Shown piece by piece: positions 53,150-60,528 of a DNA stretch of 64,000 nt. Source of the DNA: CAYSAQ01 sp964429235 (GTDB taxonomy: Bacteria > Margulisbacteria > Riflemargulisbacteria > GWF2-35-9 > DYQY01). The notes under the pieces were generated by a model, which was not told where the DNA came from, made no database searches, and was given only the letters and a program-made list of their open reading frames with translations. The position numbers and the translations under genes are program-made. Where the stretch lies: the NCBI GenBank assembly GCA_964429235.1, contig CAYSAQ010000002.1:124001-188000 (forward strand), read 5' to 3'. Position 1 is the first letter of the stretch, and the number at the start of each line of letters is the position of its first letter.

Positions 53150-53605
53150 ATGTCAGTTAAAATTAAGCTACAAAGACGAGGAAGAAAAAAACAACCAGTT
53201 TATAGAATAGTAATACAGGATTCTAGAACTTCAAGAGATGGGAAAGTGATTGATATTGTTGGACAATACAATCCACTAGAAGCTCCTAAGGTACTAGTGA
53301 TAGATGACGAAAAAATCAAAAAATGGCTTGGTAATGGTGCACAACCAACAGAAGCAGTTGCAAGATTGCTAGTAACCAAGGGTTATTTAGAAGCTAAAGT
53401 TTATCCAAAAAAAGAAGAAGCTCCAGTTGAGGAAAAAGCTGAAGAAGCAAAGGCAAAGACTTCAGAAGAAGTTAAAGAAGAGCCTATTGCTGAAGCAGTA
53501 GAAACAGAAGTCTCAAAAGAAGAGACCGCTGTTGAAGAAGTTTCTGAAGAGAAAGCTGAGAAAAAAGCAGAAGCAGTAGAAGCAGACGACAAAGCAGAAG
53601 CTTAG
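53150..53605 (+). CDS. rpsP: 30S ribosomal protein S16 with acidic C-terminal tail
   Basis: S16 binds 16S rRNA early in 30S assembly. The first about 85 residues are canonical ('MSVKIKLQRRGRKKQPVYRI', 'RDGKVIDIVGQYNPLEAP'-like core). The remaining about 65 residues are a low-complexity Glu/Ala/Lys tail not found in most S16. GGAGGTGA precedes the ATG. First gene of an operon of ribosome-maturation genes. Confidence 0.96.
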   Translation: MSVKIKLQRRGRKKQPVYRIVIQDSRTSRDGKVIDIVGQYNPLEAPKVLVIDDEKIKKWLGNGAQPTEAVARLLVTKGYLEAKVYPKKEEAPVEEKAEEAKAKTSEEVKEEPIAEAVETEVSKEETAVEEVSEEKAEKKAEAVEADDKAEA

Positions 53606-53632
53606 TCATTAGCAACGCAGGAGGTAATTAGC

Positions 53633-53866
53633 ATGAGAGATTTAGTAGAACTTATAACGAAAGCATTAGTAGATACTCCAGAAGAAGTTACTATTAATGA
53701 AACAATTGGTGAAAGTATCATAATTCTTGAGATTAAAGTAGGACAGGACGATGTTGGTAAGGTTATTGGTAAAGAAGGCCGAATTGCAAACGCAATTAGA
53801 ACTGTTGTCAAAGCTGCTGCTGCAAAGCAGGGTAAAAAGGTAACAGTAGAAATAATTACTAATTAA
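53633..53866 (+). CDS. khpA: RNA-binding KH-domain protein KhpA
   Basis: KhpA is a small KH protein that with KhpB (Jag) binds RNA and affects cell division in Gram-positives. The 77-aa protein has the GxxG loop in 'GKVIGKEGRIANAIRTVVKA' (about 41-60). It usually sits between rpsP and rimM, as here. AGGAGG precedes the ATG. Confidence 0.93.
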   Translation: MRDLVELITKALVDTPEEVTINETIGESIIILEIKVGQDDVGKVIGKEGRIANAIRTVVKAAAAKQGKKVTVEIITN

Positions 53867-53876
53867 GGAGTACAGC

Positions 53877-54305
53877 ATGTCAAAATCAGTTACCTTGAAA
53901 AGAACCGTTACGATAAAAGCAATTGTTACAGAAGATTTTAAAAAATATCTTACTTATGAGCTAGAAACATCAATAAAAGACTTACAAAAAAAAATGTCTG
54001 ATATTGAAGTACAGGCAAAAGGACTAATTGATTCATTGGGTAAAGATAGTTCACCTGAACAATCAAAGATGATTAGCCAGCAACTTCAGGTAGAGAAACA
54101 GCAACAGGAAAGCACAGTTGCAGATTTAAAGAAAAGAATAGAAGATGCAAAGAATTTAAAGCTAGATTCTGAGTTTATTCAAGGAACAATAGATGGTTTC
54201 ACAACTATAAAGGCTGGAGATAATTTATATCAAAAGTTAGGTGCATTAGAAATCGTTGTTAAAGACGGAGTCGTTCAGGAAATTAAGGGAGAGCAGGAAG
54301 GCTAG
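53877..54305 (+). CDS. YlqD-family protein
   Basis: The 142-aa protein has the YlqD pattern: an N-terminal beta segment ('VTLKRTVTIKAIVTEDFKKY', 5-24), a long coiled coil (about 30-95) and a C-terminal beta segment ending 'VVKDGVVQEIK'. YlqD lies between khpA and rimM in many Firmicutes, the same place as here. The function is unknown. AAGGAG precedes the ATG. Confidence 0.8.
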   Translation: MSKSVTLKRTVTIKAIVTEDFKKYLTYELETSIKDLQKKMSDIEVQAKGLIDSLGKDSSPEQSKMISQQLQVEKQQQESTVADLKKRIEDAKNLKLDSEFIQGTIDGFTTIKAGDNLYQKLGALEIVVKDGVVQEIKGEQEG

Positions 54306-54320
54306 CGCCCCTGCTCTTTT
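54290..54320 (+). terminator. Hairpin with T-run between ylqD and rimM
   Basis: AGAGCAGG (54290-54297) and CCTGCTCT (54310-54317) form an 8-bp stem followed by TTT. It overlaps the end of the YlqD-family gene and ends 5 nt before the rimM ATG, so it could partly terminate transcription or affect rimM translation. Confidence 0.45.
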
Positions 54321-54325
54321 GAGCC

Positions 54326-54820
54326 ATGCAATTTCCAATAGCAAAAATCGTTAAGCCCCACGGTGTGCGTGGTGAGTTAAAAGTACTTCCTTTAAAAGAA
54401 GTTTATTTTTCATTAATTAAAGATCAATTGTCTTTTATGATTGATGATAAAAAGTATGCTAAATCCCAAATAAAAGCTCATCGCCAAGGGTTTATTATAA
54501 AGCTTGAGAATGTTGCAGATATGGATGCGGCTGAAAAACTTCGAAATAAGCAATTATCAGTAGAAGAGGTTATCGTATCTGCCTTTTTAGAAAAAGAAGG
54601 TATTTTTTTTGCTGAGGAGTGGGTTGGCTATACAGTAATAAGTGATAAAGGCGAAGCGTTAGGCGAAGTAGTCGAATTGCTATATACAGGCGCTAACGAT
54701 GTGCTAGTTGTTAAGTCTGATAGCGAAGAACACTTAGTTCCAGTTGTAGATGATTTTCTTTTGAATGTTAATAGTGAAGAAAAGAAGCTCATGGTTGTTA
54801 AACCAGAGTTTGACCAATGA
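54326..54820 (+). CDS. rimM: Ribosome maturation factor RimM
   Basis: RimM helps mature the 30S head. The 164-aa protein starts 'FPIAKIVKPHGVRGELKVLP' (3-22; GxxGxxGE-like loop) and has 'EWVGYTVISDKGEALGEVVE' and 'VPVVDDFLLNVN' in the PRC-barrel half. It overlaps trmD by 4 nt. No clear ribosome site; a hairpin lies immediately upstream. Confidence 0.94.
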   Translation: MQFPIAKIVKPHGVRGELKVLPLKEVYFSLIKDQLSFMIDDKKYAKSQIKAHRQGFIIKLENVADMDAAEKLRNKQLSVEEVIVSAFLEKEGIFFAEEWVGYTVISDKGEALGEVVELLYTGANDVLVVKSDSEEHLVPVVDDFLLNVNSEEKKLMVVKPEFDQ

Positions 54821-55551
54821 TCAGTGAGATAAACGTATTAACATTATTTCCAGAAACAGTTTCTAAGTATTTTGAAGAGAGTATTCTCGGAAGAGCTAGA
54901 AAAGCGTCAAAAATAACAATAAATATAATAGATATTAGAGCTTGGGCAGATAACAAACATAATAAGATAGACGATGTTCCTTTTGGGGGCGCGGTTGGTA
55001 TGGTAATGCAGGTTGCGCCAATCAAAAAAGCTTTGTCCTCGTTGAGCAAAAAAACACATGTTTTGATGACTTCGCCAAAAGGCAGGGTTTTGGATCACGC
55101 AAAGCTTGTTGAGTTCAAGGAACTTGAATCTTTGACAATAATATGTGGTCACTATGAGGGCGTTGATAAGAGGATAGATTCTTTAGTTGATGAAGAGGTT
55201 TCTATAGGCGACTATGTTTTAACTGGTGGAGAGTTACCCGCAATGATAATAGCAGATGCTGTAGTAAGGCTAATACCAGGCGTATTGGGTAATAACACAT
55301 CTGCAGAAGAAGATTCATTTGCCAACGGTTTAGTAGACTGGGATAGCTATACTAGGCCTAGAATGTTTGACGAAAACGAGGTCCCCGAGGTATTATTATC
55401 CGGCAATCATAAAAAAATAGAGCACTGGAAGAAGAAAAGTGCTATAATAAACAGTCTTGTTTGCAAGCCAGCCTTGCTAGCAAGCTATAAATTTAATAAA
55501 AATGAATCAGATATATTAAGAGAAATCTTAGAGGAGGACAGAGTAGAATGA
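54817..55551 (+). CDS. trmD: tRNA (guanine37-N1)-methyltransferase TrmD
   Basis: TrmD methylates G37 of tRNAs to prevent frameshifting. The 244-aa SPOUT protein shows 'DVPFGGAVGMVMQVAPI' (about 52-68), where the usual GGGPGMV is changed, 'LICGHYEGVDKRIDSLVD'-like 'ICGHYEGVDKRI' (about 109-120) and 'EVSIGDYVLTGGELPAMI' (about 127-144). It overlaps rimM and rplS by 4 nt each. Confidence 0.96.
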   Translation: MISEINVLTLFPETVSKYFEESILGRARKASKITINIIDIRAWADNKHNKIDDVPFGGAVGMVMQVAPIKKALSSLSKKTHVLMTSPKGRVLDHAKLVEFKELESLTIICGHYEGVDKRIDSLVDEEVSIGDYVLTGGELPAMIIADAVVRLIPGVLGNNTSAEEDSFANGLVDWDSYTRPRMFDENEVPEVLLSGNHKKIEHWKKKSAIINSLVCKPALLASYKFNKNESDILREILEEDRVE

Positions 55552-55907
55552 GCAATATAATACAAGAAATAGAAAAGGAACAATTAAGAGACGACCTACA
55601 AGAATTTAATGTAGGAGATACTGTGAAAGTTTTTTATAAGGTAATAGAAGGAAAAAAAGAAAGAATTCAGCCATTTGAAGGTGTTGTTACAAGCATTTCT
55701 AACGGTGGAATTAGCAAAAATTTTACTTTAAGAAAAATTGTTGGTGGAGTTGGTGTTGAAAAAACATATATGGTTAACTCGCCTAAAATAACAGACATTA
55801 AGGTTCTTAGACAAGGTAAGACAAGAAGAGCTAAATTATTTTACCTAAGAGATAGAATAGGAACTAGAGCAAGTAAAATTAAGGCAAAAGACCCAAGATT
55901 TAACTAA
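55548..55907 (+). CDS. rplS: 50S ribosomal protein L19
   Basis: L19 sits at the 30S-50S interface. The 119-aa protein has 'FNVGDTVKVFYKVIEGKKER' (about 20-39), 'SPKITDIKVLRQGKTRRAKL' (about 78-97) and 'LRDRIGTRASKIK'. Its length is normal. It overlaps trmD by 4 nt and is 1 nt from lepB. Confidence 0.97.
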   Translation: MSNIIQEIEKEQLRDDLQEFNVGDTVKVFYKVIEGKKERIQPFEGVVTSISNGGISKNFTLRKIVGGVGVEKTYMVNSPKITDIKVLRQGKTRRAKLFYLRDRIGTRASKIKAKDPRFN

Positions 55908-55908
55908 A

Positions 55909-56631
55909 ATGTCGTCGTTTAAGACAGCGATTAAGAGTATTATGAATTTTATAGGGACAGTCATTATGGCTGTCCTTATTGCTTTCTTCATAAAAGAATT
56001 TTTTGTAGAATTTCAACTAATACCAACAGGATCAATGATTCCTTATTTGAAAGTAGGGGATAGGCTAGTTGTAAATAGGCTTTCATTTGGAGTACAAAAT
56101 CCACTATATAATGCAAAGAAGAAAAAAAGCATTATGTTATTAATGCAAAATCCGTTATATAAAGCAAATATGCCGTTTTCAGATTTTCAATATTTCAAAA
56201 AATTTAATTATGAAATAGATAGATACGATGTTGTGGTATTTTTCCCACCAGAGGAACCAATAGTAGGAAGAGAGTACCATTTTGCTGGAGATAAAAGGAG
56301 AACAACTTATTTTGACCCTCCACAATTGCTAGGAGAGAAGTACGTTAAGAGAATCCTTGGATTGCCAGGAGAGACACTAGAGGTAAAAAGTGGATATATA
56401 TATATTAATGGTGAAAAATTAGAAGAGCCATTCCCAGTGAATCGAGATTATTTTGATTTTGGCCCATTTATGGTTCCAGAAAACAGTTATTTTATGATAG
56501 GAGACAATAGACCAAGAAGTAGTGATAGTAGGTATTGGGGACCAGTACCCGAGGAAAACTTGCTAGGAAGAGCCTGGGTAGTATTTTGGCCATTTAATAG
56601 GAGTAAGGTGATTGAGCGATGGAAGAACTAA
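55909..56631 (+). CDS. lepB: Signal peptidase I
   Basis: LepB removes signal peptides from exported proteins. The 240-aa protein has one N-terminal membrane span ('TVIMAVLIAFFIKEFF'), the catalytic Ser in 'IPTGSMIPYLKVGDRLVVNR' (about 38-57), the catalytic Lys in 'YVKRILGLPGE' (about 145-155) and 'GDNRPRSSDSRYWGPV' (about 198-213). A 35-aa insertion separates the Ser and the next box. It overlaps the next small gene by 13 nt. Confidence 0.96.
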   Translation: MSSFKTAIKSIMNFIGTVIMAVLIAFFIKEFFVEFQLIPTGSMIPYLKVGDRLVVNRLSFGVQNPLYNAKKKKSIMLLMQNPLYKANMPFSDFQYFKKFNYEIDRYDVVVFFPPEEPIVGREYHFAGDKRRTTYFDPPQLLGEKYVKRILGLPGETLEVKSGYIYINGEKLEEPFPVNRDYFDFGPFMVPENSYFMIGDNRPRSSDSRYWGPVPEENLLGRAWVVFWPFNRSKVIERWKN

Positions 56632-56831
56632 CAAAAGACGAAAAACTGCAGCTTGAAGCTGCGATGGCGGAACTTAAGCAGGGTATTAAAGACGCAAAAC
56701 CAAAGATAATTAAAATAAAAGATAAAATTAAGAATAAAGAAGATGTTTCTGATGAAGAGAAACAAGCACTTTTAAAATTTAAGAGAACAATGGAGCTTAT
56801 TCAATCGATGCGCGATCAAGGCATGATATAA
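56619..56831 (+). CDS. Small helical protein, 70 aa
   Basis: The Lys/Glu-rich protein reads as two amphipathic helices ('DEKLQLEAAMAELKQGI', 'EEKQALLKFKRTMELIQSM'). It has no known domain. The gene overlaps the end of lepB by 13 nt in another frame. It is the last gene before tRNA-Arg. Confidence 0.6.
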   Translation: MEELTKDEKLQLEAAMAELKQGIKDAKPKIIKIKDKIKNKEDVSDEEKQALLKFKRTMELIQSMRDQGMI

Positions 56832-56856
56832 TAAATTTTTAAAAATCAAAAAAAAT

Positions 56857-56933
56857 GCGCCTGTAGCTCAGCTGGATAGAGCGCCTGTCTACGGAACAGG
56901 AGGCCGGGAGTTCGAATCTCTCCAGGCGCACCA
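56857..56933 (+). tRNA. tRNA-Arg (anticodon ACG), CCA encoded
   Basis: The cloverleaf is complete: acceptor GCGCCTG/CAGGCGC, D arm GCTC...GAGC, anticodon stem CCTGT/ACAGG with loop CTACGGA (anticodon ACG), T arm GGGAG-TTCGAAT-CTCTC, discriminator A and encoded CCA. It reads CGN codons with inosine at 34. The last 19 bases, including CCA, are repeated 165 bp downstream. Confidence 0.96.
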
Positions 56934-56934
56934 C
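56916..56934 (+). repeat. Direct repeat copy 1 (tRNA-Arg 3' end)
   Basis: ATCTCTCCAGGCGCACCAC here recurs exactly at 57081-57099. The first copy is the T-arm 3' side, acceptor 3' strand and CCA of the tRNA. This layout is typical of an attachment site for an element inserted into a tRNA gene. Confidence 0.85.
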
Positions 56935-57080
56935 ATTCAAATATTTATAATAATTATTACAGGTAGTAAGTATTAAAAAACATAATTACTCGAGATGAGA
57001 ATTCCCGGAGGGAGTTCAGAAATAACTCCGCTTAATGAGGTACGAGTTTAGCGGTTATCCTAGAAGCCGAAGGCAAGAGT
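56935..57080 (+). other. 146-bp spacer with paired segments between the tRNA 3'-end repeats
   Basis: The spacer has no gene. It can fold: ACTCG (about 56987-56991) pairs with CGAGT (about 57044-57048), enclosing a hairpin with arms GGAGTT and AACTCC; CGGTT and AAGCCG can pair further on. It may be a small structured RNA, an excision scar, or just degenerate sequence. I recognise no Rfam family. Confidence 0.4.
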
Positions 57081-57099
57081 ATCTCTCCAGGCGCACCAC
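57081..57099 (+). repeat. Direct repeat copy 2 (orphan tRNA 3' end)
   Basis: This second copy of the 19-bp repeat is not part of a tRNA: the preceding bases do not form a T arm or an acceptor 5' strand. It includes a CCA and is followed after 11 bp by a terminator. Confidence 0.85.
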
Positions 57100-57110
57100 T
57101 AATTAATAAA

Positions 57111-57136
57111 AAAGCCACCCCGAAAGGGGTGGCTTT
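57111..57136. terminator. Bidirectional terminator between tRNA-Arg region and clpC
   Basis: AAAGCCACCCC and GGGGTGGCTTT form an 11-bp stem with a GAAA loop. A-rich sequence lies on the left and T on the right, so it can stop transcription from both sides. Confidence 0.9.
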
Positions 57137-57156
57137 ATGTTTATAGGCAAGTAGTT

Positions 57157-59439
57157 TTATTTCTTAGTATAAGTAAGTTTGTCGTCTTTTAAACCAACAG
57201 AAATAGAAGAGCCAGGATTAAGGTCTCTATCTATTAAAAGATCAGAAATTGGATCTTCTATATATTCCTGAATTGCTTTTCTGACAGGTCTAGCACCCTT
57301 GTTGGGCTCAAAGGATTTGTCGATAATCCATCTTCTAGCTTTGGCTGATATTTTGATAGTCACTTCTTTGCTTTTGATTCTATTGTTAATATCATCAATA
57401 AATTTTTGTGCGATTTCTTCTAAGTTATCTTTAGTAAGAGATTGAAAAACAACGACATCATCTACACGATTAATGAATTCTGGCCTAAAGGCTTCTTTAA
57501 TATCTGCCATTATCTTTTCTTTCATTCTTTCGTAATCTGCTTTGTCGGAGTGGTTGGTTTTAAACCCAAAAGTAGTATTGTTTTCAATAGTTTTAGCACC
57601 AACATTGGAAGTCATTAGGACTATAGTATTTTTGAAATCTACAACCTTACCAGTAGAGTCGGTTAGTCTTCCATCTTCCATTACTTGGAGAAGAAGGTTT
57701 AATACTTCTGGATGTGCCTTTTCTACTTCATCAAATAGAACAATAGAGAAAGGTTTTTGTCTTACCGGCTCGGTTAAGAGGCCGCCTTCATTGTATCCAA
57801 CATATCCCGGAGGTGAGCCAACTAATCTTGATGTTGTGTGTTTTTCTGTATATTCACTCATATCAATTCTTACAATGGCTTCTTCTTTACCAAATAGATA
57901 GATAGCAAGCTGCTTTGCTAATTCTGTTTTTCCTACACCACTTGGGCCAAGAAACATAAAAGATCCAGTAGGTCTTTTGGGATCTTTTAGACCAGCTTTT
58001 GATCTTTTGATAGCTTTAGAAAGCGCAACGACTGCCTCGTCTTGTCCGATTACCTTGCTAGAAAGGGTAGTGGCCATAGTTTTAAGCCTATCTGCTTCTG
58101 AAGTTGATAATTCTTGTAACGGAATGCCTGTCCAAGTAGCAATTACATTAATTATAGAATTTGTATCTACTGTTACAATTACTTCTTCACCTTCTTTTTT
58201 AATCTTTTTTGTTGCCTCAAGCATTTCAGTTGAAGCTGCTTCATCAATAAGGTCTATAGCTTTATCAGGAAGCTGCCTATTGGTTATGTACCGAATAGAG
58301 TATTGCACCGCGCTTTCTAGTGCTTCATCTGTAATTTTTACTTTGTGAAAATCTTCATATTTAGATCTAATCCCCGTAAGAATATTTAAAGTGTCTTCTT
58401 CTGAAGGAGGATCAATAAAGATAGATTGAAATCTTCTTTCTAGTGCAGCATCATTTTCAATAGATTTCCTATATTCTGAGATTGTTGTTGCACCTATACA
58501 TTGAATTTCACCTCTTGCTAAAGAAGGCTTCATCATATTAGCGGCATCTAAAGAGCCTTCAGAATTTCCAGTGCCAATTATTGTGTGAATTTCATCAATA
58601 AATAGAATGGTTGTTTTGTCGTTTTTAATTTCTTCTATAATTTTTTTAACTCTTTCTTCAAACTCACCTCTGAACCTAGTTCCAGCCACTAACAATCCAA
58701 GGTCTAGGGTGATAACTCTTTTGTTTAATAGGATTGGCGGCACATCTTCAGCAATAATCAGCTGAGCCAGTCCCTCAATAATTGCTGTTTTACCAACACC
58801 GGCTTCACCTGTTAAGACTGGATTGTTCTTTGTTCTTCTGCTTAGAATTTGCATTATTCTTTTTATTTCATTACTTCTGCCAATTACTGGATCCAGTTTG
58901 CCTTCTTTGGCTAGTTTAGTAAGATCTAAACCATAGATATCTAAAGTAGGAGTTTTTTCTGATTCTTCTTTTGTTCCTAGTTCACTTTCCACGTCTTTGT
59001 AATTCTCGCTTAATAACGAAAGAATTTCACTCTTAACTTTAGCAGGGTCTAGGTTTGCCTCTGCCAAGATTGTTGTGATGCCTGGAGACGAGTCCTTAAG
59101 TATAGATAAGAACAAATGCTCTATAGCAACATTGTTATGACCTAGTTGTCTTGCTTCATCCCAAGCTTGTGACAATAGATTTTTTACTTGTGGAGAAAAA
59201 GGAATCGTGTCGTTTTTATAACTACTTTTGAATTCCTGTAAGTGTTTTTGTATTACGCCTCTTAAAATATTAATATCAAGACTTAAATTATTTAATGATT
59301 GGATTACAACAGATTCTTCTATCTTTAATATCCCATAAAAAATAAGCTCATTATTAATGAAAGGTATTTGTATTTTTTTTGCTTTTTCTTGAGCATGCAT
59401 AATAACCTGGATTGCTTCTTGAGTGAATTTTGAAAACAT
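57157..59439 (-). CDS. clpC: ClpA/ClpC-type AAA+ unfoldase without the usual middle domain
   Basis: The 760-aa protein has a Clp N-domain (residues 1-140), AAA1 with Walker A 'GEAGVGKTAIIEGLAQLI' (about 211-228), AAA2 with 'LGPSGVGKTELAKQLA' (about 488-503) and 'FEVEK'-type Walker B 'VLFDEVEKAHPEVLNLLLQV'. The loop 'TTFGFKT' (about 617-623) is where ClpP-binding (L/I/V)GF loops occur. The segment between AAA1 and AAA2 is too short for a ClpC UVR/M-domain or the ClpB arm, so it is structurally closer to ClpA. It likely feeds ClpP; clpP is not in the window. Confidence 0.93.
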   Translation of the reverse strand: MFSKFTQEAIQVIMHAQEKAKKIQIPFINNELIFYGILKIEESVVIQSLNNLSLDINILRGVIQKHLQEFKSSYKNDTIPFSPQVKNLLSQAWDEARQLGHNNVAIEHLFLSILKDSSPGITTILAEANLDPAKVKSEILSLLSENYKDVESELGTKEESEKTPTLDIYGLDLTKLAKEGKLDPVIGRSNEIKRIMQILSRRTKNNPVLTGEAGVGKTAIIEGLAQLIIAEDVPPILLNKRVITLDLGLLVAGTRFRGEFEERVKKIIEEIKNDKTTILFIDEIHTIIGTGNSEGSLDAANMMKPSLARGEIQCIGATTISEYRKSIENDAALERRFQSIFIDPPSEEDTLNILTGIRSKYEDFHKVKITDEALESAVQYSIRYITNRQLPDKAIDLIDEAASTEMLEATKKIKKEGEEVIVTVDTNSIINVIATWTGIPLQELSTSEADRLKTMATTLSSKVIGQDEAVVALSKAIKRSKAGLKDPKRPTGSFMFLGPSGVGKTELAKQLAIYLFGKEEAIVRIDMSEYTEKHTTSRLVGSPPGYVGYNEGGLLTEPVRQKPFSIVLFDEVEKAHPEVLNLLLQVMEDGRLTDSTGKVVDFKNTIVLMTSNVGAKTIENNTTFGFKTNHSDKADYERMKEKIMADIKEAFRPEFINRVDDVVVFQSLTKDNLEEIAQKFIDDINNRIKSKEVTIKISAKARRWIIDKSFEPNKGARPVRKAIQEYIEDPISDLLIDRDLNPGSSISVGLKDDKLTYTKK

Positions 59440-59559
59440 ATAGATCCTCGCCCCTAAAATAGATTTTGTTTAATATTACAAAATCAACAGGTAAAATGCA
59501 AGGGAAATCCAAAGATAGCTTGAATTGTAGCTATTTTTTAAATAATGCGTCTGCATTCC

Positions 59560-59588
59560 TTGACTTTTGAATTAATAATGAGTATAGT
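59560..59588 (+). promoter_or_regulatory. Sigma-70-type promoter of hup
   Basis: TTGACT (59560-59565), a spacer of exactly 17 bp and TATAGT (59583-59588) precede hup by a normal distance. Confidence 0.75.
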
Positions 59589-59623
59589 CCAAGTATAGCT
59601 TGAAAAAGAAGGAGGTGAACCGT

Positions 59624-59896
59624 ATGAATAAAGGACAATTAATTGATTCAGTTTCAAATGATACTGGTTTAAAAAAATCAGAAATTTCTAAGGCACTAGA
59701 TTCTATTCTTGATAATGTACAGGGTGCATTACAAAGTGGAAGTGACGTATCTCTAGTAGGATTCGGAACTTGGAAGAAAAAAACAAGAGCAGCAAGATCA
59801 GGGAGAAATCCTCAGACTGGTGCAACAATTCAGATCCCAGCTAAAAACACAGTTTCTTTTAGCGCAGGAAAAAAACTTAAAGACGCAGTTAACTAA
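59624..59896 (+). CDS. hup: DNA-binding protein HU
   Basis: HU is a nucleoid protein that bends DNA. The 90-aa length is exact for the family, starting at the ATG with GGAGGTG 6 nt upstream; an open frame extends 8 codons further upstream but lacks a ribosome site. It shows 'NKGQLIDSVSNDTGLKKSEI' (2-21) and the signature 'GFGTWKKKTRAARSGRNPQT' (about 46-65). It has its own promoter and terminator. Confidence 0.97.
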   Translation: MNKGQLIDSVSNDTGLKKSEISKALDSILDNVQGALQSGSDVSLVGFGTWKKKTRAARSGRNPQTGATIQIPAKNTVSFSAGKKLKDAVN

Positions 59897-59913
59897 AATT
59901 AATAGCGTTAATC

Positions 59914-59942
59914 AATACCCCTCCATGAGGGGTATTTGTTTA
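59914..59942 (+). terminator. Terminator after hup
   Basis: AATACCCCTC and GAGGGGTATT form a 10-bp stem with a 3-nt loop, followed by TTGTTT. Confidence 0.85.
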
Positions 59943-60047
59943 GATAGATACTTACGTGAGAATTATTTTAATAAAAAAGTTGACGAGAGGAAAGAAAGTC
60001 AATATGATAGAAGTAAGCCGGCAAAAAAACAAAAAAAGGAGGATAAA

Positions 60048-60389
60048 ATGAGTGGATATAATCATGTAACATTGGTAGGCAATCTTGTAAAAGATCCAGA
60101 AACAAAAAAAATTGGAAAACAAAGCAAAACGGATTTCACAATTGCAGTAGAACGCTATGCTGGAAAAGATAAAGATCCAGAGGTGGATTTTTTTAATGTT
60201 GTGAGCTGGGGAAAACTAGCTGATATTTGTGGAGAGTATCTAAAAAAAGGTAAAAAGGTTTTAGTTGATGGCAGGATTCAGATTAGATCCTATGAGATAG
60301 AAAAGCAAAGAAAATGGATTACTGAGGTTATTGCTGAGAATTTAAAGTTTCTAACAGCAAAACAGCCCGCAACTACTGTTGCTAAGTAA
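60048..60389 (+). CDS. ssb: Single-stranded DNA-binding protein, no acidic C-terminal tip
   Basis: SSB coats single-stranded DNA. The start is set by AAAGGAGG 5 nt before the ATG at 60048; upstream codons of the open frame belong to the hup terminator region. The 113-aa protein is just the OB fold ('HVTLVGNLVKDPETKKIGKQ', 'VDFFNVVSWGKLADICGEYL', 'VDGRIQIRSYE'). It ends 'QPATTVAK' and lacks the usual flexible tail and the DDDIPF-like tip that recruits partners. Confidence 0.92.
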   Translation: MSGYNHVTLVGNLVKDPETKKIGKQSKTDFTIAVERYAGKDKDPEVDFFNVVSWGKLADICGEYLKKGKKVLVDGRIQIRSYEIEKQRKWITEVIAENLKFLTAKQPATTVAK

Positions 60390-60405
60390 TATCTATGCTA
60401 ATATG

Positions 60406-60447
60406 TAAGCAAGAGGGTAGTTTTGCTACCTTTTTGCTTGCTTTTTT
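60406..60447 (+). terminator. Terminator after ssb
   Basis: AAGCAA...GGTAG pairs with CTACC...TTGCTT around a TTTTG loop, with a small internal bulge, and is followed by TTTTTT. Confidence 0.75.
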
Positions 60448-60461
60448 AATGCTGAGATTCA

Positions 60462-60491
60462 TTGTTTTATCAATAATGGCCATGTTATACT
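60462..60491 (+). promoter_or_regulatory. Promoter of the motor operon
   Basis: TTGTTT (60462-60467), an 18-bp spacer and TATACT (60486-60491) with an upstream TG (extended -10) precede the fliF-fliG fusion gene. The -10 sits inside the palindrome TATACTCAGTATA. A GAGGG ribosome site follows near 60518. Confidence 0.55.
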
Positions 60492-60528
60492 CAGTATAAA
60501 ATTATGTATAGAATTATGAGGGTTTAAA

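Noticed and set aside
59600..59623. Upstream extension of HU (MKKKEVNR...)
   Set aside because: Its codons overlap the Shine-Dalgarno of the conserved HU start at 59624.
59820..60047. Upstream 76-codon extension of SSB
   Set aside because: It passes through hup and its terminator; the conserved SSB start has AAAGGAGG.
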